Source of the DNA: Rhizobium lentis | Lineage (GTDB): Bacteria; Pseudomonadota; Alphaproteobacteria; Rhizobiales; Rhizobiaceae | NCBI RefSeq assembly: GCF_017352135.1 | Contig: NZ_CP071456.1 | Span: 124,001 to 188,000 of the forward strand | Length of the DNA: 64,000 nucleotides | Direction: 5' to 3' | Part shown: piece after piece, positions 8,242 to 16,810 of the stretch | Layout: each line of letters opens with the position of its first letter | How positions within the stretch are numbered: the first letter of the stretch is position 1 | Translations under genes and position numbers: made by a program | The notes under the pieces: model-generated | What the model was told of the DNA's origin: nothing | The model's input: only the letters and a program-made list of their open reading frames with translations | Databases searched by the model: none

Positions 8242-9051
8242 TCAGTTTGTTGTTTTCTCGCGCATCAGAAAGCGCGCGATGAGGATCAGTCCCAGCGATG
8301 CGACAAGCACCATCGTGGCGATGGCGTTGATCTCCGGCGTCACGCCACGACGGATCGAGGCGAAGACATAGATCGGCAGTGTCGTGTTCGAACCTGCGAC
8401 GAAAAAGGCGATGATGAAATCGTCGAAGGAGAAGGTGAAGGCGAGCAGGAACCCGGCCAGGATTGACGGCAGGATCTGCGGCAGCACAATCTGGCGAAAA
8501 GTGGTGAAAGGCGTGGCGTAAAGGTCGCTCGACGCTTCGACGATGTCACGGCCGAGGCTGGCGATGCGTGCTTTGACGATCATTGTCACCAGCGCCATGG
8601 TGAAGAGGCCGTGGGCGGCGATGATCGAGCCATAGCCGAGTGATAGCTTCGGCGCCTGTTCGCCTGGCCAGACGGCGGCGATCAGCGGATTGACGAAGCC
8701 GAAGACCTCGACCAGCGCCACCAGCGTCGCAATGCCGATGACGACGCCGGGAACGACGATCGCCGCAGCGAACAGCCCGTCGAAGACCGCTCGCGCCCGG
8801 GCGCCGAGCCGCTCCATGCCGATCGCCGCCATCGTGCCGAAAATGGCCGCCAGCCCGGCACTGGTAAAGGCGATGGTCAGGCTGTTCTGCAGCGCTTCCA
8901 TCAGGAAAGTGTTCGCAATCGCCCTGCCATACCATTGCGTCGAGAAGCCGGTGAAATCGCTGGCATTACGGCCGGCATTAAAGGAGAACAGCACGACAAG
9001 CGCGATCGGCGTGTAGAGGAACAGGTAGACTGCGGTGACCAGCGCGCGCAT
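8242..9051 (-). CDS. ABC transporter permease, PotC type (polyamine/opine class)
   Basis: Inner-membrane permease of 269 residues with about six transmembrane segments, belonging to the spermidine/putrescine PotC subclass of binding-protein-dependent permeases. The opening YLFLYTPIALVVLFSFNAG and the EAA loop region (EASSDLYATPFTTFRQIVLPQILPSILAGFLLAFTFSFDDF, read as several pieces) are diagnostic; the SFDDF stretch is typical of PotC. It pairs with the upstream PotB-type permease, whose stop overlaps its start by one base. A C-terminal motif (ARFLMREK) ends in the cytoplasm. Confidence 0.9.
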   Translation of the reverse strand: MRALVTAVYLFLYTPIALVVLFSFNAGRNASDFTGFSTQWYGRAIANTFLMEALQNSLTIAFTSAGLAAIFGTMAAIGMERLGARARAVFDGLFAAAIVVPGVVIGIATLVALVEVFGFVNPLIAAVWPGEQAPKLSLGYGSIIAAHGLFTMALVTMIVKARIASLGRDIVEASSDLYATPFTTFRQIVLPQILPSILAGFLLAFTFSFDDFIIAFFVAGSNTTLPIYVFASIRRGVTPEINAIATMVLVASLGLILIARFLMREKTTN

Positions 9052-9917
9052 CAGACGAGATCCACTTGGCGGGTACCGGCAACACGCCAGGCGATGCGCA
9101 TGGCGATCAACAGCACGATGACGACGACAACGACGAGAGTGACAGCGATTGCAGAGCCGAACGGCCAGTTGCGCGACTGCAGGAAGAGATCGACCAGCGC
9201 ATTGCCGATGAAGAAGACTTTGCCGCCGCCAAGCAACTGCGGGATCAAATATTCGCCGAGCAGCAGGATGGTGACGAGGGCGATGCCGGTCATCACACCC
9301 GGAAGCGACAGAGGCAGCGTAATGCCGAAAAAGGTCGAAAGCGGCCGCGCGCCGAGATCGGCGGAGGCCTCCAGAAGGCGGCGGTCGAGCTTTTCGAGGC
9401 TGACATAGATCGGCATGATCATAAGCGGCAGGTAGCCGTAGACGATGCCGAGCAGCACGGCGCCCGGTGTGTTCAGCAGCCTGACGTCTTCGATGCCGAC
9501 CATCTCCAAGAGATGCGGAATGCCGCGCGCGCCCAAGATGTACATCCAGGCGTAGGTGCGCACGAGAAGGCTCGTCCAGAAGGGCACGACGACGAGGGAG
9601 ACCAGCAGCAGCCGGTATTTGGCGCTCGCCTTGACGGCCAGGTAATAAGCAACCGGATAGGCGACGAGCAGGCAGGCGAAGGCGCCGATCGGCGCAAGAA
9701 TCAGCGTGTTCTTGAAGGCTGCGGCGCGCGAGCCTAGATTGGCAAACTGCGCAAAGGTAAAAGCCGCCTGATAACCACCTTCTGGCGCCCGCTCTCCGAA
9801 GGCAAAGACGATGATGGCGATGAAGGGCAGCACCAAGAACACGAACAGCCAGATGCTGGCCGGACCGACAAGAGCCGCGGTGACAAGGCGCCGATTTGTG
9901 GCAGGAGTAAAAGGCAT
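9051..9917 (-). CDS. ABC transporter permease, PotB type (polyamine/opine class)
   Basis: Inner-membrane permease of 288 residues with about six helices. It begins with a long first helix (ALVGPASIWLFVFLVLPFIAI) and carries the EAA-type loop EASADLGARPLSTFFGITLPLSLPG in its second half, which contacts the ATPase. The YLIPQLLGGG segment is typical of PotB. It follows the binding-protein gene by 82 bases and is directly joined to the PotC-type gene, consistent with one heterodimeric channel for a polyamine-like cation. Confidence 0.9.
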   Translation of the reverse strand: MPFTPATNRRLVTAALVGPASIWLFVFLVLPFIAIIVFAFGERAPEGGYQAAFTFAQFANLGSRAAAFKNTLILAPIGAFACLLVAYPVAYYLAVKASAKYRLLLVSLVVVPFWTSLLVRTYAWMYILGARGIPHLLEMVGIEDVRLLNTPGAVLLGIVYGYLPLMIMPIYVSLEKLDRRLLEASADLGARPLSTFFGITLPLSLPGVMTGIALVTILLLGEYLIPQLLGGGKVFFIGNALVDLFLQSRNWPFGSAIAVTLVVVVVIVLLIAMRIAWRVAGTRQVDLV

Positions 9918-9999
9918 CGAAAGGTTCTTTATCCGCCGATTCTAAGCACGAGACCGGCCCCTCGCGCCAAGGCGGCGGGGCCGGAGTTGGGCACGGCGA

Positions 10000-11160
10000 T
10001 CAAGCCGACTTGAAACGCGCCATCAGCTCCGCCCGGCCGGGATCGGTCAACGTCACCGCCGCGCCGAATTCCAGCGGCGTCAATGAGGCCTCGTCCGGAT
10101 AGACGATCTTGTTCGCGGTGATCTCCTTCGGCAGCAGTGCGATGACCCGGCTGTCGGTCGTCGGTGCGCCGTTGGCGACGTGCTCCTTGACGGCATTGGC
10201 CGGATCCATGAGGTAGTTGAGCAGCGCGTAACCCGCCGCCTTATTCGGCGCGTCCTTCGGGATGGCGTAATAGTCGGTCCAGATCTCACCGCCGTCGGTG
10301 CCGAGCACATAGGCGATCTCGGGAACGTCACGGTTGAGCTGCGCCCCGTCATTGGTCCAGCACATGGTGAGCCAGGCGTCGGTGGCGCGCATGGCCGGTT
10401 GGTAGTCGCTGTTGATGGCGAAAAGATGCGGTTTGACTTTAATCAGCAGTTCCTCGGCTTTTGCGAGTTCGTCTGCCTTGATCGAATTAAAATCGTAGCC
10501 GAGCGACACCAGCGCGCTGCCGATCGTCGTTAACTGATAGTCGTGCACCATGGCGCGGCCGTCGGCTTCAGTCTGGGCGATATCAAAGAAATCCTTCCAG
10601 CTCGAAAGCTTGGTCTTGATCTTCGCTGTGTTGACCGAGAACCCGGTGGTACCCCAGTTCTTCGGCACCGCGTAGGTCTTGCCGTCGATCATGCCTTCCC
10701 TGGTGAAGCGCGGATTTTCCGTCGCCGGGCTGAAATTCGGGATCTTGGAGAGATCGAGTTCGTCGATCAGGCCGAGCTTGTGGTGGGTGGAGATCGTGTA
10801 GTTGGTCGGCACGAAGAGCGACCAGCCGGAGGCGCCCGCCTGGAGCTTGGCCAGCATTTCCTCGTTAGAGCCGAAGACGTTGACCTCGACGGCAACGCCG
10901 GTCGCCGCCTTGAAATTCTCGAAGGTCGCAGGGTCGTGATAATTGGGCCAGGTGGCGATCGACATCTGGGTACCGAGGTCCTCGGCGTAAGCGGGCGTCG
11001 ACAGCGCACCGGGGAAACGCGACAGCACGGCGGTCGCAAGTCCGAGGCCGGTGACGCCGAGGAAGTGGCGGCGGCTGACGGAGCCGCGTTTCAGGCGCAT
11101 GAACTCGTCCATGAAGCCTTCAGGGGTAATAGGCAGATGATCCTTGTAGTCCTTGCTCAT
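10000..11160 (-). CDS. Periplasmic polyamine-type solute-binding protein (PotD/PotF class)
   Basis: Extracellular solute-binding protein of 386 residues. The N-terminus has a twin-arginine export motif (SRRHFLGVTG, about residues 30-39) followed by a hydrophobic stretch and an AYAED cleavage region. The body reads like spermidine/putrescine-binding proteins: MSIATWPNYHDPATFENFKAATG, then VFGSNEEMLAKLQAG and late TDYYAIPKDAPNKAAGYALLNYLMDP. ATG at 11160 is chosen for its ribosome site (aagggaacagc) and because the export signal follows; the open frame extends further upstream into the ATPase gene. Its first 41 bases overlap the end of the ATPase gene. The Tat signal suggests folding before export. 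Confidence 0.9.
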   Translation of the reverse strand: MSKDYKDHLPITPEGFMDEFMRLKRGSVSRRHFLGVTGLGLATAVLSRFPGALSTPAYAEDLGTQMSIATWPNYHDPATFENFKAATGVAVEVNVFGSNEEMLAKLQAGASGWSLFVPTNYTISTHHKLGLIDELDLSKIPNFSPATENPRFTREGMIDGKTYAVPKNWGTTGFSVNTAKIKTKLSSWKDFFDIAQTEADGRAMVHDYQLTTIGSALVSLGYDFNSIKADELAKAEELLIKVKPHLFAINSDYQPAMRATDAWLTMCWTNDGAQLNRDVPEIAYVLGTDGGEIWTDYYAIPKDAPNKAAGYALLNYLMDPANAVKEHVANGAPTTDSRVIALLPKEITANKIVYPDEASLTPLEFGAAVTLTDPGRAELMARFKSA

Positions 11161-12304
11161 GATGCTGTTCCCTTGTTCTGGTTTTTGCATTCGATGCTGA
11201 AGAAACTTGGGGCGAAGAAGCCTCGCCTGGAAAAATGTGGGCCATATCGGGATCGAAGCTGAGGAAGACCGCTTCACCTGGCTCGACCAGATCGCTCTCA
11301 TTCATGCCGCGCCGGTCGGCGGTGACGAGGAAATCGCCGAGACCTGGAACAGTCACGGCATATTCGGCCGAGGAGCCGAGGAAGATGCGGTGCGTGACCG
11401 TCCCGGCAAAGGACGTGCTGCCGACCGCAGCCCGCGTAAGCCGGATTGCCTCGGGACGGATCGCAACGATGACGTCGCCCATCGTAAGGCCAGGGCGGGC
11501 GATGGCTGCAAGCGCCGAACCGTCGCCAAGGCGCAGCGTGCCACCGGCTTCCAGCGTCGCATCGATCCGGTTGGTCTTGCCGACGAAATCGGCGACGAAA
11601 AGATCGGCCGGGCGGTCATAGACCTCTTGCGGCGTGCCGAGCTGACGAATGCGGCCGGCGCTCATGACGCAGACGACGTCCGCCATCGACAGCGCTTCTT
11701 CCTGATCGTGGGTGACGAGCACGAAGGTGATGCCGAGCTCGCGCTGCAGCGTCTGCAATTCGATCTGCATGGCCGAGCGCAGTTTCTTGTCGAGCGCGGC
11801 CAGCGGCTCGTCAAGCAGCAGTACCGAAGGCCGGTTGACGATCGCGCGCGCCAGCGCCACCCGCTGCTGTTGGCCGCCGGACATCTCGTGGATGCGCCGC
11901 TTGGCGAACCCGCCGAGACGCACCATCTCGAGCGCCTCTGCCGCGCGGCGATTGATCTCGGCCTCCGCAAGCCTTGGTCGCATCTGCCGCAAGCCATAGG
12001 CGACGTTCTGTTCGACGTTGAAATGCGGAAACAGAGCATAATGCTGGAAGACCATGTTGACGGGGCGGCGATAGGCCGGAACGCCGTTCATCTGCCGCCC
12101 GTTGATCAGCACGGAGCCCTCGCTCGGCTGCTCGAAGCCGCCGATCATGCGCAGACACGTGGTCTTGCCACAGCCGGACGGGCCGAGCAGAGCGAGGAAA
12201 GCGCCCTTCGGTACATTCAGGTTTATGTCGGTCACGGCGGTCACCGCGCCATAATTCTTGGTGACCGAACGGAATTCGATATCGTTCGTCGAAGCGGATG
12301 CCAC
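11120..12304 (-). CDS. ABC transporter ATP-binding protein, PotA type
   Basis: Cytoplasmic ATPase of 394 residues that powers the polyamine-type importer. It has Walker A GPSGCGKTT, Q-loop VFQHYALFPHF, signature SGGQQQRVALARA, Walker B LLLDEPLAALD and the H-loop VTHDQEEAL. The C-terminal TOBE-type domain contains VVAIRPEAIRL. A GTG at 12304 (protein begins VASASTNDIEF) is the chosen start because a ribosome site (cagggaac) lies nine bases before it; the open frame runs back to 12505, into the divergent luxR gene. It is the first gene of the operon. Its 3-prime end overlaps the binding-protein gene by 41 bases. Confidence 0.92.
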   Translation of the reverse strand: MASASTNDIEFRSVTKNYGAVTAVTDINLNVPKGAFLALLGPSGCGKTTCLRMIGGFEQPSEGSVLINGRQMNGVPAYRRPVNMVFQHYALFPHFNVEQNVAYGLRQMRPRLAEAEINRRAAEALEMVRLGGFAKRRIHEMSGGQQQRVALARAIVNRPSVLLLDEPLAALDKKLRSAMQIELQTLQRELGITFVLVTHDQEEALSMADVVCVMSAGRIRQLGTPQEVYDRPADLFVADFVGKTNRIDATLEAGGTLRLGDGSALAAIARPGLTMGDVIVAIRPEAIRLTRAAVGSTSFAGTVTHRIFLGSSAEYAVTVPGLGDFLVTADRRGMNESDLVEPGEAVFLSFDPDMAHIFPGEASSPQVSSASNAKTRTREQHHEQGLQGSSAYYP

Positions 12305-12402
12305 GCGTCTGTTCCCTGCGGTTGGTTGGGATGGGCAGTCTAGCGCTGCCTTTTTGCCACCGTCGTTGGACAAAGAGTAAGCCCGGGCCCTCGGCGCGGT
12401 AT

Positions 12403-12420
12403 ATACCCCGAAAGAGGTAT
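12403..12420. promoter_or_regulatory. Candidate operator palindrome between the ABC operon and luxR gene
   Basis: ATACC-N8-GGTAT (ATACCCCGAAAGAGGTAT) lies in the 193-base divergent space between the PotA-type start at 12304 and the regulator start at 12498. Dyads of this size with about 18-20 bases total fit LuxR-type dimers. A half-site GAGGTAT also occurs at about 14568-14574 upstream of the aldo/keto reductase gene. Function is inferred from position. Confidence 0.45.
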
Positions 12421-12497
12421 TCTGCCTCACATCTCTTCGTGGAAGGTGTATATGAAACTCAGAGTATTCCTGCAGAGCGGTTTTGGGGAGGCTATCG

Positions 12498-13352
12498 ATG
12501 AGCATCGATCTCGAGGCGCTGTTTCAGGCTTTCGACGTCACCGTCGGAAAGGCCGCCATGGCGGATGCGGAGTTTGGAGAGACGTTCCGCCGGATGATGG
12601 CGGCGCTGGTGCGCTTCGATTATGTCGTGGTTTTTGCCTATCGCGGCAAGGAGCGACCGATCGATCTCTATAGCACCTTCGATCCAGACGAAAACGTCGT
12701 TTTCGTCACCCTCTATCAGGTCGGTCCCTACCTGCTCGATCCATTTTACCATACCGCCCGCGCACGCCGTCCGGGGGTCTTCCGCATGCGCGAACTCGCG
12801 CCCGACCGCTTCTTCTCCAGCGAATATTACCGGAGCTACTATGTCCAGACGGGACTTGCCGAGGAGATCGGCTTCTTCGTGACACTCGACGACGACATCA
12901 CCGTCGTGCTGTCGCTGATGCGCCGGGAAAAGACCGGCCCGTTTCCACCGGCTGAATTCGCGCTTCTGAAAAAGGCCGAACCTTTGGTGGCGAGCCTTGT
13001 CCGGCATTTCTGGCCGGGGCTCGGCGTCCGCTTCGACGCGCAACGCGATGCCGGCTTGAGAAAGGGGAGGAAAAGCGGTGCGGCGGCGCAGGCGCTGCAG
13101 CCGGCCGACACTGTCTGGCGTGACCTCAAGTTGACGAGCCGCGAAACCGCGATCGTCGATCTGGTATTGCAGGGACATTCCTCGGAATCGATCGGCCTCA
13201 GGCTCAACATCTCGACGGGCACGGTGAAGGTCCATCGCCGCAACGTCTACCGCAAGCTCGGCATTTCCTCGCAGACGCAGCTTTTATCGATCTACCTGAA
13301 GACAATCGGCAGCACGGGCAACCGACCAGCAGCCCAAAGCACGAGTCGATAA
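12498..13352 (+). CDS. LuxR-type transcriptional regulator
   Basis: Regulator of 284 residues. The C-terminal LuxR helix-turn-helix (about 220-275) includes LTSRETAIVDLVLQGHSSES and TGTVKVHRRNVYRKLGIS. The first 180 residues are a GAF-like sensor region (RFDYVVVFAYRG, YYRSYYVQTGLAEEIGF). They do not show the usual acyl-homoserine-lactone pocket, so a quorum-sensing role is not supported. The frame is open to a TTG at 12483, but ATG at 12498 has the ribosome site (ggggaggctatcg). It is divergent from the polyamine-type ABC operon and upstream of the amine oxidase cluster, so it probably controls them. The inducer is likely the amine or its aldehyde, which is inference. Confidence 0.88.
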   Translation: MSIDLEALFQAFDVTVGKAAMADAEFGETFRRMMAALVRFDYVVVFAYRGKERPIDLYSTFDPDENVVFVTLYQVGPYLLDPFYHTARARRPGVFRMRELAPDRFFSSEYYRSYYVQTGLAEEIGFFVTLDDDITVVLSLMRREKTGPFPPAEFALLKKAEPLVASLVRHFWPGLGVRFDAQRDAGLRKGRKSGAAAQALQPADTVWRDLKLTSRETAIVDLVLQGHSSESIGLRLNISTGTVKVHRRNVYRKLGISSQTQLLSIYLKTIGSTGNRPAAQSTSR

Positions 13353-13367
13353 GGCTCGGCCCGGACG

Positions 13368-13398
13368 GCCTGTCCGCTTCGGCATGAAGCAGACAGGC
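13368..13398. terminator. Hairpin between convergent luxR and aldo/keto reductase genes
   Basis: Arms GCCTGTC-C-GCTTC and GAAGC-A-GACAGGC pair around the loop GGCAT, with one mismatch. It lies between the stops of the two convergent genes. Only short T runs follow, so bidirectional termination is plausible but not certain. Confidence 0.55.
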
Positions 13399-13422
13399 TT
13401 CGTTCAGTTGCGGCCGGAAGCT

Positions 13423-14454
13423 TCAGCGGCCGCCTTCGATCTTGCGGTGTCGCTGGTTGGTGCCGCCCTTGCCGTAGGGATAGTCCATCGGTTGAGGGGC
13501 GCTCACCTCATTGAGCTTCGCCATCTCCTCCTGTGATAGCTCGACCTTCATGGCTCCGAGATTGTCGGCGAGCTGTTCGGAGGTGCGGGCGCCGAGAATG
13601 ACCGAGGTGACGGCCGGTTGTGCCGCAGTCCAGGCGAGCGCCACCTGCGCCATGCTGATGCCGCGGGCTTTGGCGATCTCCTCGACCGCGCCAATGATCG
13701 CCCACGTGCGTTCCTGCGCGTTGCGCGGCGCATAGGATTCGCTGCCGCGGTTGGGGTTCTCGCCGAGGCGGGTTGCGCCGGTCGGCATCTCGTCGCGCTT
13801 GTATTTGCCGGTCAGCCAGCCGCCGCCGAGCGGCGACCAGGGCAAGAGGCCCATGCCGGCATCCTGGCAGGCCGCGACGATTTCGAGTTCGATGTCGCGC
13901 GCCAGCAGGCTGTATTGCGGCTGCAGCGTCACCGGACGCGTATAGCCCCGCGCCTTGGCGATCTCCGAAGCCTTGGCGATGTGCCAGCCGACATAGTTGG
14001 AGAAGCCGTAATAGCCGATCTTGCCTGACGACACCGCATCGTCGAGGAAACGCAGCGTCTCCTCGATCGGCGTCAGCGCGTCCCAGGCATGCATCTGGTA
14101 GAGGTCGATCTGCTCAAGGCCGAGGCGGCGCAGCGAATCGTCGAGCGCCTGCCCGAGATGGCGGCGCGACAGCCCGATATCGTTCGGACCGTTGCCCATC
14201 GGAAAACGCCCCTTGGTGGCGACGATCGCCTGGCGGGCCTCGGTCGGGCGCGCCTTCAGCCAGCGTCCGATGATCTCCTCCGACTTGCCGGCGCTATAGA
14301 CGTCGGCGGTATCGATGAAGTTGCCGCCCCAGGCGAAATAATCGTCGAGCAGCTTGTGCGAAGCGGCCTCGTCGGCCTCCGCGCCGAAGGTCATGGTGCC
14401 CAGGCAATAGGCGGTGACGACGGTCCCGCTCGGACCGAGCTTGCGATAATCCAT
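13423..14454 (-). CDS. Aldo/keto reductase
   Basis: NADPH-dependent oxidoreductase of 343 residues, TIM-barrel AKR superfamily. The opening MDYRKLGPSGTVVTAYCLGTM is typical of the YajO/YccK-like bacterial group. The catalytic Asp-Tyr pair lies in FIDTADVYSAGKSEEIIG; the Lys region reads IVATKGRF and the His region LYQMHAWD. Late residues PAVTSVILGARTSEQL bind the cofactor. ATG at 14454 is preceded by a strong gaggaggaaga site; the frame opens earlier at 14493. It sits downstream of the FAD amine oxidase on the same strand (gap 225 bases), so it may reduce the aldehyde made by amine oxidation. That link is inference. Confidence 0.88.
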   Translation of the reverse strand: MDYRKLGPSGTVVTAYCLGTMTFGAEADEAASHKLLDDYFAWGGNFIDTADVYSAGKSEEIIGRWLKARPTEARQAIVATKGRFPMGNGPNDIGLSRRHLGQALDDSLRRLGLEQIDLYQMHAWDALTPIEETLRFLDDAVSSGKIGYYGFSNYVGWHIAKASEIAKARGYTRPVTLQPQYSLLARDIELEIVAACQDAGMGLLPWSPLGGGWLTGKYKRDEMPTGATRLGENPNRGSESYAPRNAQERTWAIIGAVEEIAKARGISMAQVALAWTAAQPAVTSVILGARTSEQLADNLGAMKVELSQEEMAKLNEVSAPQPMDYPYGKGGTNQRHRKIEGGR

Positions 14455-14679
14455 TTCTTCCTCCTCATGCGGACGCCCGCAGCCGACGCGCAAACGCTCG
14501 TGGGTAGAAGCCGGGGCTCCCGCAATCCAATGACAATATCGTGCTTGAAGCGGCCTCTGCCGCCAAATGAGGTATAGCGTCCCAGGCTTGGGTAGCGCGG
14601 GGCGAGGGCAGAATAACCAATCCCGCCCGTGCTACAAGTGGGAAAAAATATTCCCGCCTGCCGTCGCAGCCGGCAGCGG

Positions 14680-15948
14680 TTATCGATTTCTCGAAAACGA
14701 GCCAGAGATTCGATCGGCAGCGGCGACACCGGTCTCATAGGCGCCGTGCGCCGTCGAATAACGCGCGCGGGAACAGGCTTCGCCGGCGAAGAAAATCCGC
14801 TCGTCATGCGGTGCGGCGAGGACCGCGCGCAGATCGGAGGCGCCCGGTTCGGCATAGGAATAGGAACCGCCGATATGAGGCGTCGCGGCCCAGGCCGAAA
14901 TCGCCGCGACCGACAACTGCTTGCGGATATCAGCGCCGAATTGTGCCGCCAATTCATCCGCCGCGAAAGAAAAGGCAGCTTCCTCCCCCGCCCGCTCCAG
15001 ATCATGCGCGAGATCGCCGGCAAAATAGGCCTCGACGACGGCAGCGCCGAATGGCCGAAGCTGGTAGGTGCCGGTCGCGGCGCGACGGGTCGAGCCGAGC
15101 ATATGTGTATCCGCCGGCAGCGCCTGCGCATCGGCGAGGCTGAGGAAGAGCTTATCGGCAAGCCCCAGCGGCAGACGTGCGGCCGCCTCGTTCTTCTCCC
15201 GCAGAGGAGGGTCGAATACGATCCTTTCGGCAGCAAGCACGTTGGTCGAAACGGTCACAAGCACGGCGCGCGCCCGGAGCACGCCTTGATCAGTCGCGAT
15301 GCCGATATGGTCGGCACCACGGTGCTCGATACGTCTGACTTCGACGCCAAGCCTTGCCGGAATCGGCCGGCCATAGAGGGATAGTAGGGTTCCATAGCCT
15401 TCGCGCACCCGCCAGTCCGGGCCGGGGCCGGGGTCGTATCTATTGTAGTCGACGATCGAAGACTGCTCCAGTTCTGCGCCGGTGATGTAAGTGCCGATCG
15501 CCCGGATCTGGCCGTTCCAATGATTGCCGGGCTCGAGCTTTGCGGCCAAATCGGTGTCTTTGCCTTCATGGCTTTCGAGGCGTTCGAAGTAGGTGCCGAT
15601 CGCCCCCTGCGCGTCATGAACATCCTGGGCATTCCCCAGAAGCTGCCGTCCGCCATTCCAGGGGGCTGGGCTGCGGTCGACCGCCAAACCGACTTCGCTG
15701 GCTATTTCCGTCCAGGCATTGGTCCGCGCGCCATGCAGCCAGCCGCAGCCGAGGTCGAGCCCGACATCAGCGTCGCCCGGCAACCCGACTGTCCAGGCTC
15801 TGCCGCCGAGTCGATCTCCGGCTTCGAGCAGGAGGATGGAAAGATCAGGGCGGATTGCCTGCAGACGGCGGCCGGCGGCAATGCCCGCGGCGCCGGCGCC
15901 GATGATGATGACGTCCTGGTCGGCTTTCTTGCTGGTGTCACCGTGCAT
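14680..15948 (-). CDS. FAD-dependent amine oxidase (flavin monoamine oxidase family)
   Basis: Predicted soluble flavoenzyme of 422 residues that oxidises a primary or secondary amine to an aldehyde with release of hydrogen peroxide. The N-terminal dinucleotide-binding motif VIIIGAGAAGIAAGRRL (about residues 13-29) and the following LLLEAGDRLGGRAW are diagnostic. The C-terminal FAD motif reads IFFAGEACSRARYSTAHGAYETG. ATG at 15948 has the ribosome site gaaggagaatgc. The neighbouring polyamine-type importer, SDR and aldo/keto reductase suggest an amine-use locus. It lacks an export signal, so the substrate is expected to be cytosolic. Confidence 0.9.
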   Translation of the reverse strand: MHGDTSKKADQDVIIIGAGAAGIAAGRRLQAIRPDLSILLLEAGDRLGGRAWTVGLPGDADVGLDLGCGWLHGARTNAWTEIASEVGLAVDRSPAPWNGGRQLLGNAQDVHDAQGAIGTYFERLESHEGKDTDLAAKLEPGNHWNGQIRAIGTYITGAELEQSSIVDYNRYDPGPGPDWRVREGYGTLLSLYGRPIPARLGVEVRRIEHRGADHIGIATDQGVLRARAVLVTVSTNVLAAERIVFDPPLREKNEAAARLPLGLADKLFLSLADAQALPADTHMLGSTRRAATGTYQLRPFGAAVVEAYFAGDLAHDLERAGEEAAFSFAADELAAQFGADIRKQLSVAAISAWAATPHIGGSYSYAEPGASDLRAVLAAPHDERIFFAGEACSRARYSTAHGAYETGVAAADRISGSFSRNR

Positions 15949-16102
15949 GCATTCTCCTTCGGCCGCTCATCGTGCATACCGCTTTAATCGACAAAGAGCT
16001 TGGGAGGAAAGCTGGAGGTCTCGCCCTCGTGCAGCAGCGTGACAGACTGTCGCAATGTTGGACCGCTTCATAGGTGAGATCAACAGCCAATGTGAAGGTT
16101 CC

Positions 16103-16705
16103 ATGTCACGTCTCGATAAACGACGCTTTCTTCTCGCCTGGCTTCGCGCACCTCTGCGCATCGCCTCGATCACGCCGTCAGGTACCCGTCTTGCGAGCCT
16201 GATGACCAAGGAAATTTCTCCCGCCGCCGGGCCGGTTCTCGAACTCGGCCCGGGCACCGGCGTCTTCACCGGAGCGCTTCTCAAGCGAGGAATCGCCGAA
16301 AGCGATCTGACGCTTGTCGAATACGAGGCGGATTTCGCCGCGTTGCTCCAAGGCCGCTTCCCCAGCGCCAAAGTCCTGCAGCTTGATGTCCGGGAGATGT
16401 GGAGCGGGCCGCTATCGGGGCGCTTTTTCGGTAGCGTTGTCAGCGGACTTCCGCTTCTCTCCATGAAGCCGGACGACGTCTATGCGCTGCTAGAAGGCTG
16501 TTTTTCTAACCTTAGGCCGTACGGCGCCTTTTATCAGTTCACCTATGGGCCTAAGTGCCCGGTCCCCGCCGAAATCCTCGACTCCCTCGGTCTCGTCGCC
16601 GCGAAAATCGGTCGGACGTTGCGCAACATCCCGCCCGCCGCGGTCTATCGCATCAGCCGCAGATATCAGCCGCTGCTCCAGATCGAGCAGCGCCACGCAT
16701 CATGA
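16103..16705 (+). CDS. PmtA-like phospholipid N-methyltransferase (SAM-dependent)
   Basis: Class I SAM-dependent methyltransferase of 200 residues, close in length and layout to the rhizobial PmtA that converts phosphatidylethanolamine toward phosphatidylcholine. It has the family opening FLLAWLRAPLRIASITPSG and the SAM-binding motif VLELGPGTGVFTGALL. The acidic residue after strand two is in LVEYEADFAALL, and VVSGLPLLSM follows. ATG at 16103 is preferred (gaaggttcc before it, family length); the frame is open to 16055. The canonical pmtA is normally elsewhere in the genome, so this may be a paralogue with another lipid substrate. It precedes a two-component system on the same strand. Confidence 0.75.
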   Translation: MSRLDKRRFLLAWLRAPLRIASITPSGTRLASLMTKEISPAAGPVLELGPGTGVFTGALLKRGIAESDLTLVEYEADFAALLQGRFPSAKVLQLDVREMWSGPLSGRFFGSVVSGLPLLSMKPDDVYALLEGCFSNLRPYGAFYQFTYGPKCPVPAEILDSLGLVAAKIGRTLRNIPPAAVYRISRRYQPLLQIEQRHAS

Positions 16706-16810
16706 CAGGCGCGATCTTTGCTTCGAGGCAGGGAACCGGCATTCGATGCGTCTCAGACGTGCCTGAAGTGTTATGGTTCCACCAATCGATGGACGCCGAC
16801 AGGATATGAA

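Noticed and set aside
12305..12505. N-terminal extension of the PotA-type ATPase
   Set aside because: It overlaps the divergent luxR gene and contains no ATPase homology. A GTG with ribosome site at 12304 matches the family start.
14592..14656. Imperfect inverted repeats between the amine oxidase and aldo/keto reductase genes
   Set aside because: GTAGC...GCTAC and GGGAA...TTCCC arms are short or mismatched, without a T run. Not strong enough to call as terminator or repeat element.
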